NCBI GenBank assembly: GCA_013298665.1
Contig: JAAFIK010000016.1
Coordinates: forward strand, 1-64,000
Length of the DNA: 64,000 nt
Origin: Chitinophagales bacterium
GTDB taxonomy: Bacteria > Bacteroidota > Bacteroidia > Chitinophagales > Chitinophagaceae
Direction of reading: 5' to 3'
Below the pieces are notes generated by a model. It saw only the letters and a list, made by a program, of their open reading frames with translations, searched no databases and was not told the DNA's origin. Below, piece by piece: positions 1-7,802 of this stretch (its first letter is position 1; each line of letters begins with the position of its first letter). The position numbers and the translations under genes are program-made.

Positions 1-197
1 GCGCGAAAACGACGCCTTTTTTTCAATAAAATATTATTTTTTGTAGCAAATGCGCCGGATTTTTTAAAAGAGAAGACTTTTCTATGAAAAATATTTACCC
101 CCGCAAATGATTTACCCCCACCTGAATTTTTTTTGCGCCGGACAAAAAACAGATTTTTTACGTCCCAAAAAAATCCGCCTTTTCTTTTGAAAGTTTT

Positions 198-358
198 TTG
201 TGACAAAAAATCTGTGACAATTTAAAATGTCACAAAAAAATTGTCACAAAAAAAATCACCATAGGTTGTGGCAATTTTCAGGGAGGGTATTTTTTTTGTC
301 ACAAAAAAAATGCGGCTGGGTTGTGACAAAATAAAAAATAGAAAAATTTTTGCCACAA
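198..358. repeat. Cluster of eight TTGTSACAA-type palindromes in AT-rich DNA
   Basis: The first 418 bases hold no convincing gene and are strongly AT-rich with many A and T runs. Within them, eight copies of the 9-bp near-palindrome TTGT(G/C)ACAA, some with one mismatch, occur at about 198-206, 212-220, 228-236, 241-249, 266-274, 296-304, 321-329 and 350-358. Both central-base versions appear and several are flanked by A runs. Repeated palindromes could be binding sites for a dimeric regulator, or a decayed simple repeat. No partner gene is visible to the left, so the role is unknown. Confidence 0.6.
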
Positions 359-418
359 ATTGATTGCCATCGGATTAAACCCGGGTTTTGCAGCCGTAAA
401 ATTTGATTGAACCGTTCA

Positions 419-994
419 TCAACGGCTTTTGCGGAGCAGGTGCAGCAGCGCCGGATAAATCTTTTTCCAAACGACCCGCTCCACCTCAACTTTAGCTGTA
501 CTGCCGCCGGTTCGGAAATAAGCAATCCTGCCGCGCCGGTCGGTTGCCATACTGGTGGGAAAACCATTGCCCAGGTTCAGCCGGTAACATTCTTCTTCAC
601 TTACCGTTACCACAGGGTAGGGGATATGGAATTTCCGGACCAGGTATTTTACCCTTTCCGGTTTTTCAAACGTAAACGAAATGAACTGAAAATGTTTGTA
701 TGGCTTCAGCCGGTAATACAACCGGTTCAGCATTTCCATCTCCGCAATACAGGGGGGACAATGCTCAAACCAGAAATTGATATACGTAACCTTTCCTTCA
801 AGCGCGGCACGGGTAAATCCTGTACCGCCGGGCCGGCTGTCGCTGAATCCGGGGAAGGGCTGTCCCTGAAATTTTTTGTTCAGCACTTCCAGCATCGAAT
901 CGAGGTTGGTATTGTATTCCACCAATGTACTGTCCTGCGCCCGGCCGGCTATGGAGATGCCGCAAAAGAGTACCCCCAAAAATAATTTTATCAT
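419..994 (-). CDS. TlpA-like periplasmic thiol-disulfide oxidoreductase
   Basis: This 191-residue protein has an N-terminal signal peptide (hydrophobic residues about 3-17, ending at an AQ site near 19-20) and a thioredoxin-like fold. The active site is seen as WFEHCPPCIAEM with Cys79 and Cys82, and the cis-proline loop as GNGFPTS near residue 146. Proteins of this family act outside the cytoplasmic membrane, reducing or resolving disulfides, for example in cytochrome maturation or envelope repair. CPPC differs from the CxPC usual in TlpA/ResA. The phosphoesterase gene starts upstream on the same strand 27 bp away, so the two may be co-transcribed. The specific substrate cannot be told. Confidence 0.8.
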   Translation of the reverse strand: MIKLFLGVLFCGISIAGRAQDSTLVEYNTNLDSMLEVLNKKFQGQPFPGFSDSRPGGTGFTRAALEGKVTYINFWFEHCPPCIAEMEMLNRLYYRLKPYKHFQFISFTFEKPERVKYLVRKFHIPYPVVTVSEEECYRLNLGNGFPTSMATDRRGRIAYFRTGGSTAKVEVERVVWKKIYPALLHLLRKSR

Positions 995-1021
995 ACCAAT
1001 CAGTTTATAGCGTGCCGGCCG

Positions 1022-1552
1022 TCACCGTCCCATTTCAATCACTTCACAATCTTTAATGTCGCGGCCATCAATGGTAAAACGTACCAGCGTACGCACCTTA
1101 TGCCAGCCTTGTTTGCCCGCAGCGCCCGGGTTCATGTGCAGACAGGCCAGGGCTTCATCGTACATGATTTTGAGGATATGCGAATGTCCGCTGATGAACA
1201 ATTGTGCGCCCAGTTGGCGGATACGGTCTTTTACACCGGGCGCATATTTACCGGGATAGCCGCCGATATGTTTCATATACACCACCACTTCCTCGCAGGT
1301 AAAATGAAGTTCTTCGGGGTAAAGTCTGCGGATATCCTGGCCATCTATATTGCCATACACCCCGCGCAATGGCTTCAGCGCCGCCAGTGCAGCAGCAATG
1401 GCCGCATCTCCGAAATCGCCCCCATGCCAGATTTCATCGCAGGGGCGCAGGTAACCGAGCGTTGCCTCGTCGAGGTAGTGGTGCGTATCTGAAAGTAAAC
1501 CGATCCTTGTCAATGCTGGTGATGTATATCCGCAAAGTTTGGTTTTTACCAT
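1022..1552 (-). CDS. YfcE/MJ0936-type metallophosphoesterase
   Basis: The 176-residue protein carries the calcineurin-like metal-binding motifs in order: SDTH (Asp22, His24), GGDFGD, GVYGNIDG and FISGHSH. The small size and the order place it in the YfcE/MJ0936 phosphodiesterase family, cytoplasmic enzymes that use two divalent metals to cleave phosphodiester bonds. The natural substrate of this member cannot be inferred. The start at 1552 is the only ATG before the first motif and gives a slightly long N-terminus of about 15 residues. Confidence 0.85.
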   Translation of the reverse strand: MVKTKLCGYTSPALTRIGLLSDTHHYLDEATLGYLRPCDEIWHGGDFGDAAIAAALAALKPLRGVYGNIDGQDIRRLYPEELHFTCEEVVVYMKHIGGYPGKYAPGVKDRIRQLGAQLFISGHSHILKIMYDEALACLHMNPGAAGKQGWHKVRTLVRFTIDGRDIKDCEVIEMGR

Positions 1553-1758
1553 CGGTTTGCAAAAAAATGTATCTTTATACCCTCATTGGGTTTATCATGC
1601 CATTGCACAGAAACTTTACATACTGGATCGACAAGCGCAACTGGAAGTACTATTTCCTCATGGTATCGCTGGAACTGCACCGGTAAACTGCCCATTCCAT
1701 TCCTGCGGAGACCTCCGCCCGTTTTTTTCACCTTTTATTATTGATCAACATATTCGAT

Positions 1759-2916
1759 ATGCCACATTACCATACATTGGGTACCATTCCCCATAAACGC
1801 CATACACAGTTCAGAAAGCCGGATGGCGGGCTTTATGCCGAACAATTGTTCTCTACAGAGGGCTTCAGCAATGATTATTCCCTGCTGTACCATTGTCACC
1901 CGCCTACAGCCATCATCCGGGTAGACGAGCCCGTCAATGTGGCACCGGTGGTGGCCGAGGAAAAAATGCTTAAACACCGCAGTTTTGAGGGGTTTAATAT
2001 TGCCCCGGCAGCGGATTACCTGCAGAGCCGTGTGCCGGTACTGGTCAACAGCGACCTGCACATTGTACTGGCGGCACCGCAACAAAGCACAACGGATTAT
2101 TTTGTAAAAAACGCGGACGCGGATGAAATGATATTTGTACATGAAGGCAGTGGTACGCTCAAAACGATGTACGGCGACCTGTCTTTTGGTTATGGCGATT
2201 ACCTCGTCATTCCGCGCGGTACCATTTACCAGATCGATTTTGACGGGCCCGGCAACCGCCTTTTTATCGTGGAGTCCTTCAGCCCCATCCGCTATCCCAA
2301 AAAATACATGAGTAAACTGGGGCAGTTGATGGAACACAGTCCATACTGCGAACGCGACATCCGCGCCCCACACGCGCTGGTTACACACGATGCCGCGGGC
2401 GACTTCCTCATCAAGACCAAAAAGAAAGGAATACAGTACGGTCTGCATTACGGTCACCATCCTTTTGACGTGGTGGGCTGGGATGGCTGCTGCTATCCCT
2501 TCGCCTTCTCCGTACACGATTTTGAACCGATTACGGGCCGGGTTCACCAGCCTCCTCCCGTACACCAAACCTTCGAGGCGCACAATTTTGTGGTTTGCTC
2601 CTTTGTTCCCCGCCTGTACGATTACCATCCCCGGGCCATTCCGGCGCCCTACAACCACAGCAATATCGACAGCGATGAGGTACTTTATTATGTGGATGGC
2701 GATTTTATGAGCCGCAAACACGTTACCCGGGGCATGATTACGCTGCATCCGGCTGGTATTCCGCATGGCCCGCACCCCGGAACGGTTGAAAAAAGCATCG
2801 GGGCAAAGGAAACCCGGGAACTGGCAGTAATGGTAGACACTTTTCATCCGCTGCAACTGACGCAGCAGGCGCTGGGTATTGAAAACGATGGCTATGTCAT
2901 GAGCTGGGCGGAGTAG
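1759..2916 (+). CDS. hmgA: Homogentisate 1,2-dioxygenase
   Basis: The 385-residue enzyme opens the aromatic ring of homogentisate to maleylacetoacetate in tyrosine and phenylalanine catabolism, using a mononuclear non-heme iron. The N-terminus PHYHTLGTIPHKRHTQFRKP and the C-terminal iron-binding stretch HPAGIPHGPHPG followed by conserved Glu are characteristic. I chose ATG 1759. An in-frame TTG at 1741 would add six residues that do not look native. Neighbouring tyrosine-degradation genes (hpd, fahA) are absent, so the gene stands alone here. About 200 bp upstream are without a gene. Confidence 0.93.
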   Translation: MPHYHTLGTIPHKRHTQFRKPDGGLYAEQLFSTEGFSNDYSLLYHCHPPTAIIRVDEPVNVAPVVAEEKMLKHRSFEGFNIAPAADYLQSRVPVLVNSDLHIVLAAPQQSTTDYFVKNADADEMIFVHEGSGTLKTMYGDLSFGYGDYLVIPRGTIYQIDFDGPGNRLFIVESFSPIRYPKKYMSKLGQLMEHSPYCERDIRAPHALVTHDAAGDFLIKTKKKGIQYGLHYGHHPFDVVGWDGCCYPFAFSVHDFEPITGRVHQPPPVHQTFEAHNFVVCSFVPRLYDYHPRAIPAPYNHSNIDSDEVLYYVDGDFMSRKHVTRGMITLHPAGIPHGPHPGTVEKSIGAKETRELAVMVDTFHPLQLTQQALGIENDGYVMSWAE

Positions 2917-3002
2917 GGTATTCACATCATTGTGGTATTGCATTTTGATAAAAAAGGTGGCAATTTTATGTGCTGATACATAAAACCCAGGCATAGTAAT
3001 CT

Positions 3003-3506
3003 ATGGCAACCTTTTATCCTTTACATATTGGTAACCATTGGACCTACCGGAACAACGGCGGGCAGGTGTTTTCCAATACTGTCGTTGCAGAAACCTCCGG
3101 TGTATTTACCATGACGAATACACTGGCCGCCAACCCAACCTGCGTGCGCATTGCAGGGGATACTTTTTTTACAGACAGTTATGAGGCGGGCAACTTTCAA
3201 CCCTTCCTGAAAAATGATGCCCTGGTGGGCGACAACTGGGAGATTGCTTATACGGCAAACGGCATTGAAAGTCTGCTGAGTGTGGTGGTGCGCTCGGTTG
3301 GCGAAGCACTGCTGGTGGAAGGCAGGCGCTATACCGATGTAATGCTGCTGGAAGGCATGATGAGTTTTGTGGTGAATGGCAACCGCATCAATGCCGGCAC
3401 CAAATACCAGTGGTATTATGCCCGGGGTACCGGGCTGGTGCTGACCACTTCTTCGCTTGGTGATAATATACCGCTGATAGACTGTGTGGTTAAAGGGGAG
3501 GATTGA
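3003..3506 (+). CDS. Hypothetical protein with lipoprotein-like beta-rich domain
   Basis: A 167-residue protein beginning MATFYPLHIGNHWTYR. The pattern YPLxxGNxWTY resembles a domain found in many secreted or lipid-anchored Bacteroidota proteins, but no signal peptide or lipobox is visible here, so this copy would be cytoplasmic unless the start is wrong. It is rich in aromatic and small residues, consistent with a beta-sandwich. No catalytic motif is seen. It follows hmgA by 86 bp on the same strand. Function unknown. Confidence 0.65.
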   Translation: MATFYPLHIGNHWTYRNNGGQVFSNTVVAETSGVFTMTNTLAANPTCVRIAGDTFFTDSYEAGNFQPFLKNDALVGDNWEIAYTANGIESLLSVVVRSVGEALLVEGRRYTDVMLLEGMMSFVVNGNRINAGTKYQWYYARGTGLVLTTSSLGDNIPLIDCVVKGED

Positions 3507-3706
3507 ATCATTATTGGTTAAGCTGCGCTTTTGGCTTTGCCTGACCTGCGACTGATTTGGGTGCAAAAAGAAAAAGAATACATGATGAGGATAATCATAA
3601 TCACTACCTGCACTCAACAGCAAAAGCAACAATTTGAAATGCGCGACTAATTTTGTGGCGATATAAAAAACTATATTTATATTTAGACTGCAAAACTATA
3701 TGCGAT

Positions 3707-4114
3707 ATGATTAAATTTCAAGATGTAAAAGTAGGCGACTATGTTATGGCCAACTTTGATGGCCAGGTACACCAGGGTGAAGTGACCCAATTGCAGAAAG
3801 ACCAGAAACTGGCGCTGATCAATGCCGGTACACAGGAGTTCTGGCACAGCATGAGCGACCTGCATCCCATACCGGTAGATGATGAGCAGTTGACCAAACT
3901 TCGTTTTCACAAACAGCAAAATGAGGATGGCTCCGTAAAATACATGAAGGGGGCTTTCCGGCTGCTGGTTCCTGCTGCGGGCGATTTCAGCCGGATGGAG
4001 ATCTGGTACCGCGACGAACGCCGGCACATCATGCAGCCCCTGTTTCTCCACAACCTGCAAAACCACTTTTACGACATGACAAAAGTGCACCTGAATACGG
4101 ATTCCTTTGATTGA
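3707..4114 (+). CDS. Conserved hypothetical protein of Bacteroidota
   Basis: A 135-residue soluble protein starting MIKFQDVKVGDYVMANFDG. The longer open frame from 3653 would add residues of low quality, so ATG 3707 is preferred. Residues 5-60 read like a small beta-barrel (KVGDYVMANFDGQVHQGEV). The C-terminal part has YMKGAFRLLVP, MEIWYRDERRHI and HNLQNHFYDMTKVHL, patterns I associate with an uncharacterised family common in Chitinophagaceae. No signal peptide or membrane segment. The role is unknown. Confidence 0.75.
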   Translation: MIKFQDVKVGDYVMANFDGQVHQGEVTQLQKDQKLALINAGTQEFWHSMSDLHPIPVDDEQLTKLRFHKQQNEDGSVKYMKGAFRLLVPAAGDFSRMEIWYRDERRHIMQPLFLHNLQNHFYDMTKVHLNTDSFD

Positions 4115-4177
4115 GCGCATACATAGGCCGGACCAGCCGGCAGGGTGAGCCATTGCCCGGGGATTCCTGCAGAAAGG

Positions 4178-5407
4178 TTACCTGAAACTGATCGCTTTTA
4201 CCGGGCTGATTTTTTTAACCAGTATGGCCGGTATCAGCAGGGTGAGCATACAAATAACCAGTGTAGCCAATGCTACCCCGGCTACCTGCCAGCCGTCAAC
4301 CGCAGCGTGGGCCCGGCTCATATAATACGCTTCTTCGTTGAGCCGGATAAACCCGGTTTTGTTTTGCAGCCAGCAGATGAATAAGCCCAGTGCGGTACCG
4401 AGCAGGATACCCGCCAGTGCAATAAAAGAGGTGTTGTATACAAAAAGTTGCTGCAGACTGCTGTTGCCGGCGCCAATGGCTTTCAGTACGCCCGTCATCC
4501 GGGTGCGTTCCAGTACCAGGATAATCAGGCAGGTAACCAGGTTAACCACGGCTACCACAATCATAATGGCCAGCAGGATCATTTTAATCTTGTTCTGCAG
4601 GTTCAGCCAGTCGAAAATATTCGGGTAAATTTCTTTGATGCTCTTGCTGTACCAGCTTTGGGGCAATTGGTCATACACCTGCCGGTTGAGGGTATCGGTT
4701 TGCCGGTAATCGTTGAGGAACATTTCGTAACCCCCGATCTGGTTGGGTTCCCATTTGTTGAGGCGGCGGATCAGGTTGATGTCGCAAATGGCAAAACTGC
4801 GGTCATACTCGTCAATCGCTGTTTTATAAATACCCGCCACCTTCAGCTTGCGGGCAGCCTTACTGCCGTCCTGCCGCGAGAAATAGACAAAGAGTGTATC
4901 ATTCACCTCCAGTTCCAGTTGCCCGGCAATATAGGCCGGGATATTGATCTCGTAAGAATAGCCACTGTCTGCAAAACTGATCCACCGGCCTTTGACCAGA
5001 AAATCCTGCATCCTGCTGAAGCTGAAACCCTGGTCAATCCCTTTGAGGAGCACGAGTTCAATATCGTTGCCATGTTTGAGCATCGCCGATTTGGTGGCAA
5101 AACGCTCTACGGTTTTGACGCCGGGCAGGGTCTTGAGGTATTGCTCAACCGTATCATTCCGGTAAATGGGGTATTCTTCGGCAATACTGGCTTTGCGGTC
5201 GAGATCCTGCTGTACCCGTATATGTCCCCAGAAACTGAATATTTTATTGCTGATGACCTGCTGAAAACCGTTTACAAAACTGAGCGCGATAATCATTACG
5301 GCCACACTTACGGCAGTAGCTGCCACGGCCATGCGGATGATGAAACGGGAAAAGCTTTTTTGCCGGTTAAAAGTGATCCGGCGGGCAATAAAAATGGCAA
5401 TGTTCAA
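4178..5407 (-). CDS. LolE/FtsX-type ABC transporter permease
   Basis: The 409-residue protein has the MacB/FtsX architecture: one membrane helix near residues 20-45, a large periplasmic domain of about 220 residues, then three helices toward the C-terminus (near 275-300, 320-345, 370-395) and the typical end [12 protein letters not shown]. This family includes LolC/LolE, which release lipoproteins from the inner membrane together with the LolD ATPase. No ATPase gene lies beside it. It is divergent to the T9SS plug gene with 47 bp between starts, so both promoters must sit in that gap or overlap the genes. Confidence 0.85.
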   Translation of the reverse strand: MNIAIFIARRITFNRQKSFSRFIIRMAVAATAVSVAVMIIALSFVNGFQQVISNKIFSFWGHIRVQQDLDRKASIAEEYPIYRNDTVEQYLKTLPGVKTVERFATKSAMLKHGNDIELVLLKGIDQGFSFSRMQDFLVKGRWISFADSGYSYEINIPAYIAGQLELEVNDTLFVYFSRQDGSKAARKLKVAGIYKTAIDEYDRSFAICDINLIRRLNKWEPNQIGGYEMFLNDYRQTDTLNRQVYDQLPQSWYSKSIKEIYPNIFDWLNLQNKIKMILLAIMIVVAVVNLVTCLIILVLERTRMTGVLKAIGAGNSSLQQLFVYNTSFIALAGILLGTALGLFICWLQNKTGFIRLNEEAYYMSRAHAAVDGWQVAGVALATLVICMLTLLIPAILVKKISPVKAISFR

Positions 5408-5454
5408 ACGGCATAATTTTGGTACCTTTCAAAAGTAAATGATTTAACGATACA

Positions 5455-6735
5455 ATGACCCCTTTTCAACAGACGCTTTGTACAATCGCCTGCCTGCTTA
5501 TTTTACAGGGCAGCAGGGCACAATCTCCCGACTCTGTCTATAAACCCAATATTTCAACGGTAAGGCTGCACCCTTATGGCGACCAGTTGGCCTTGCCGGT
5601 GTATAACCTCAATGGCAACGATCAGCTTGAACTCCATTTCGACGATATGGAGGGCGGGGTAAAGAACTACTATTATACATTTATGCTCTGCGATTACAAC
5701 TGGATGCCGGCCAATGTCAGCTCCTTCGATTACATCAAAGGGTTCAGCCAGCAACGCATCGGCAATTACCGTTTTTCATCCATTGCCCTTACCCGGTACA
5801 CACATTACCAGGCGATCCTGCCCGACCGCAATATGGCACCCTCACGCTCGGGTAATTATATGCTGAAGGTTTTCCTGGATGGTGATACGGCCAGGCTGGT
5901 GTGTACCAAACGGCTGCTGGTGGTGGCCTCCCAATGCGTGGTTAGTGGCCAGGTGGCTCAACCCTTTGCTCCCCAGTTGTACCGCACGCACCAGAAGCTG
6001 CAGTACAGTGTCAATATTGCCGGGCTCAATGCTTTCAGTCCGGCACAACAGGTAAAAATTGTATTGCTGCAGAACAACCGCTGGGATAATGTACAGCGTG
6101 ATATTACGGCGAGTTTTATCAGGGGCACCACGCTGGAATACAATACCGAAAACCTCAGCACTTTTCCGGGGGGCAAGGAATGGCGCTGGCTTGACCTGCG
6201 CAGCCTGCGTTTGCAGAGCGACAGGATTGAAAAGGCCGATTATACCAAAACGGCCACACGGATGTATATGCGTCCTGATGTGGATATGAATGGCCAGCGT
6301 TATGTATATTTCCGCGACCTGAATGGTATGTACAGTGTGGAGACTTATGAAACCATCAATCCGTACTGGCAGGGCGATTATGCAACAGTAACGTTTAATT
6401 TTGCCCCGCCCGCCGGTGAAGCGTATGCCGGCAAAGACATTTACCTCACCGGACAGTTGGTTGACTATAAGTTCAACGATAAAAGCAGGATGGTGTATAA
6501 CAGTGAAAAACAGGTATATGAGGCCAGCTTATTCCTCAAACAGGGGTATTACAATTATGGGTATGTGCTGGTTGATAAAAATAACCCGGCACAACGAAAT
6601 GCACTTGAAGGTAATTATTTTGAAACCGAAAATGTGTATACGATCCTGGTGTATTATAAATCCTTTACCGACCGTGCCGACCAGTTGATTGGCGTAGGAA
6701 AGATAGCCACACTGGGTAACCGCAATGGATTTTAG
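5455..6735 (+). CDS. Type IX secretion system plug-like protein (DUF5103)
   Basis: The 426-residue protein starts with a signal peptide (residues 1-22, ending GSRAQ) and continues SPDSVYKPNISTVRLHP and a YYYTFMLCDYNW segment, hallmarks of the DUF5103 family. Members plug the SprA translocon of the type IX secretion system at the outer membrane when no substrate is passing (established for the F. johnsoniae plug protein). The beta-rich C-terminus has a GYYNYGYV motif. It implies that this bacterium has T9SS, which is restricted to Bacteroidota and relatives. No other T9SS gene is in the window. Confidence 0.85.
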   Translation: MTPFQQTLCTIACLLILQGSRAQSPDSVYKPNISTVRLHPYGDQLALPVYNLNGNDQLELHFDDMEGGVKNYYYTFMLCDYNWMPANVSSFDYIKGFSQQRIGNYRFSSIALTRYTHYQAILPDRNMAPSRSGNYMLKVFLDGDTARLVCTKRLLVVASQCVVSGQVAQPFAPQLYRTHQKLQYSVNIAGLNAFSPAQQVKIVLLQNNRWDNVQRDITASFIRGTTLEYNTENLSTFPGGKEWRWLDLRSLRLQSDRIEKADYTKTATRMYMRPDVDMNGQRYVYFRDLNGMYSVETYETINPYWQGDYATVTFNFAPPAGEAYAGKDIYLTGQLVDYKFNDKSRMVYNSEKQVYEASLFLKQGYYNYGYVLVDKNNPAQRNALEGNYFETENVYTILVYYKSFTDRADQLIGVGKIATLGNRNGF

Positions 6736-6805
6736 ACCGATTACACCGGGGTTATTACGCATCAGCCTTTATGGAAATATTCTTTGCTTTTTTTTGCCTG
6801 ATCCG

Positions 6806-6836
6806 TTTAATACTCAGGCCTAATTCCTTATCTTTG
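6806..6836 (+). promoter_or_regulatory. Bacteroidota-type promoter of the SRP RNA
   Basis: A -7 element TATCTTTG at 6829-6836 lies 19 bases after TTTA at 6806-6809, one mismatch from the consensus TTTG-N19-TANNTTTG. Initiation about five bases later would start at the 5' end of the RNA helix at 6841. Confidence 0.7.
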
Positions 6837-6840
6837 CCCC

Positions 6841-6934
6841 GGCAAGTCTTATACGACCAGCTCCTGTTGAACTCCCCCAGGGCCGGAAGGCAGCAAGGGT
6901 AAATGGTTGAGCGGTGCGATGTAAGTAACTTGCC
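6841..6934 (+). ncRNA. ffs: Signal recognition particle RNA (4.5S type)
   Basis: The conserved SRP domain IV loop is present as CCAGGGCCGGAAGGCAGCAA around 6877-6896. The 5' end GGCAAGT (6841) pairs with ACTTGCC (ending 6934), closing a single long hairpin of about 94 nt. A T run at 6936-6941 follows and completes an intrinsic terminator. The RNA binds Ffh and helps target membrane and secreted proteins co-translationally. It sits alone between the T9SS plug gene and the aldolase gene. Confidence 0.95.
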
Positions 6935-7078
6935 ATTTTTTATGCCCTGGCCTGCCGTTTTTCCACCAGAGGCTTTATCTTCTCCCCAATTTTACTTTTC
7001 CTTCTGATGGTGTGTGCATTTATTATACATTTGCCGCAATATTTCTCCATTTAAACCCGTCCGGAAGGACAAAATAAT

Positions 7079-7732
7079 ATGAAATTTTTTATCGATACCG
7101 CCAACCTGGCGCAAATCAAAGAAGCCAACGATCTGGGTATTCTTGATGGTGTAACCACCAACCCCTCCCTGATGGCCAAAGAAGGCATACAGGGTAGTGA
7201 AGCCGTAATGGCGCATTACAAAACCATCTGCGAACTGGTGGATGGCGACATCAGTGCAGAAGTGATCTCAACAGATTTTGCAGGTATTGTAAAGGAAGGA
7301 AAAGCGCTGGCGGCCATTCACCCCAACATTGTGGTAAAGGTACCGATGATTAAAGACGGGGTAAAGGCGCTGAAATGGTTTACTGACAATGGGATCAAAA
7401 CCAATTGCACATTGGTGTTCTCTGCGGGGCAGGCCATCCTTGCGGCTAAGGCGGGTGCCACTTATGTGTCTCCCTTTATTGGCCGTATCGACGACAGCAG
7501 TTGGGACGGTATAGAACTGATCAGCCAGATTGCGCACATCTATGGTACGCAGGGCTTTAAAAGTGAAATTCTTGCTGCATCTATACGCAATGCACTCCAT
7601 ATTGTAAAATGTGCTGAAGCCGGTGCCGATGTTTGTACCTGTCCGCTCGATTCTATTCTCGGGTTGCTCAAGCACCCGCTTACCGATATTGGCCTGGCCA
7701 AGTTCCTGGAAGACGCAAAGAAATTTGCGTAA
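7079..7732 (+). CDS. fsa: Fructose-6-phosphate aldolase / transaldolase-like protein
   Basis: A 217-residue protein of the short transaldolase subfamily (MipB/TalC/FSA). Family marks are FIDTANLAQIKEA at the start, DGVTTNPSLMAKEG (residues 23-35) and the Schiff-base lysine Lys87 in NIVVKVPM. Members either transfer dihydroxyacetone in the pentose phosphate pathway or cleave fructose 6-phosphate. Sequence alone does not separate these. A possible -7 element TACATTTG lies at 7026-7033. It ends at a hairpin shared with the convergent ABC-F gene. Confidence 0.88.
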   Translation: MKFFIDTANLAQIKEANDLGILDGVTTNPSLMAKEGIQGSEAVMAHYKTICELVDGDISAEVISTDFAGIVKEGKALAAIHPNIVVKVPMIKDGVKALKWFTDNGIKTNCTLVFSAGQAILAAKAGATYVSPFIGRIDDSSWDGIELISQIAHIYGTQGFKSEILAASIRNALHIVKCAEAGADVCTCPLDSILGLLKHPLTDIGLAKFLEDAKKFA

Positions 7733-7752
7733 GCAGGGGAGGGCGCATCATT

Positions 7753-7802
7753 AAAAATGGGCGGATCGCTGAAACATCAGTTCGGCGATCCACCCATTTT
7801 TT
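7753..7802. terminator. Bidirectional intrinsic terminator between convergent genes
   Basis: The arm AAAAATGGGCGGATCGCTGAA (7753-7773, one base may bulge) pairs with its near-complement at 7781-7801 around a 7-base loop. A and T tracts on either side give U runs in both directions. The ABC-F stop codon (7777-7779) lies inside the loop, so the hairpin includes the last codons of that gene. Confidence 0.85.

Noticed and set aside
1567..1686. Small plus-strand peptide upstream of hmgA
   Set aside because: A 39-residue aromatic-rich frame without clear signals. It overlaps the likely promoter area and shows no family features.
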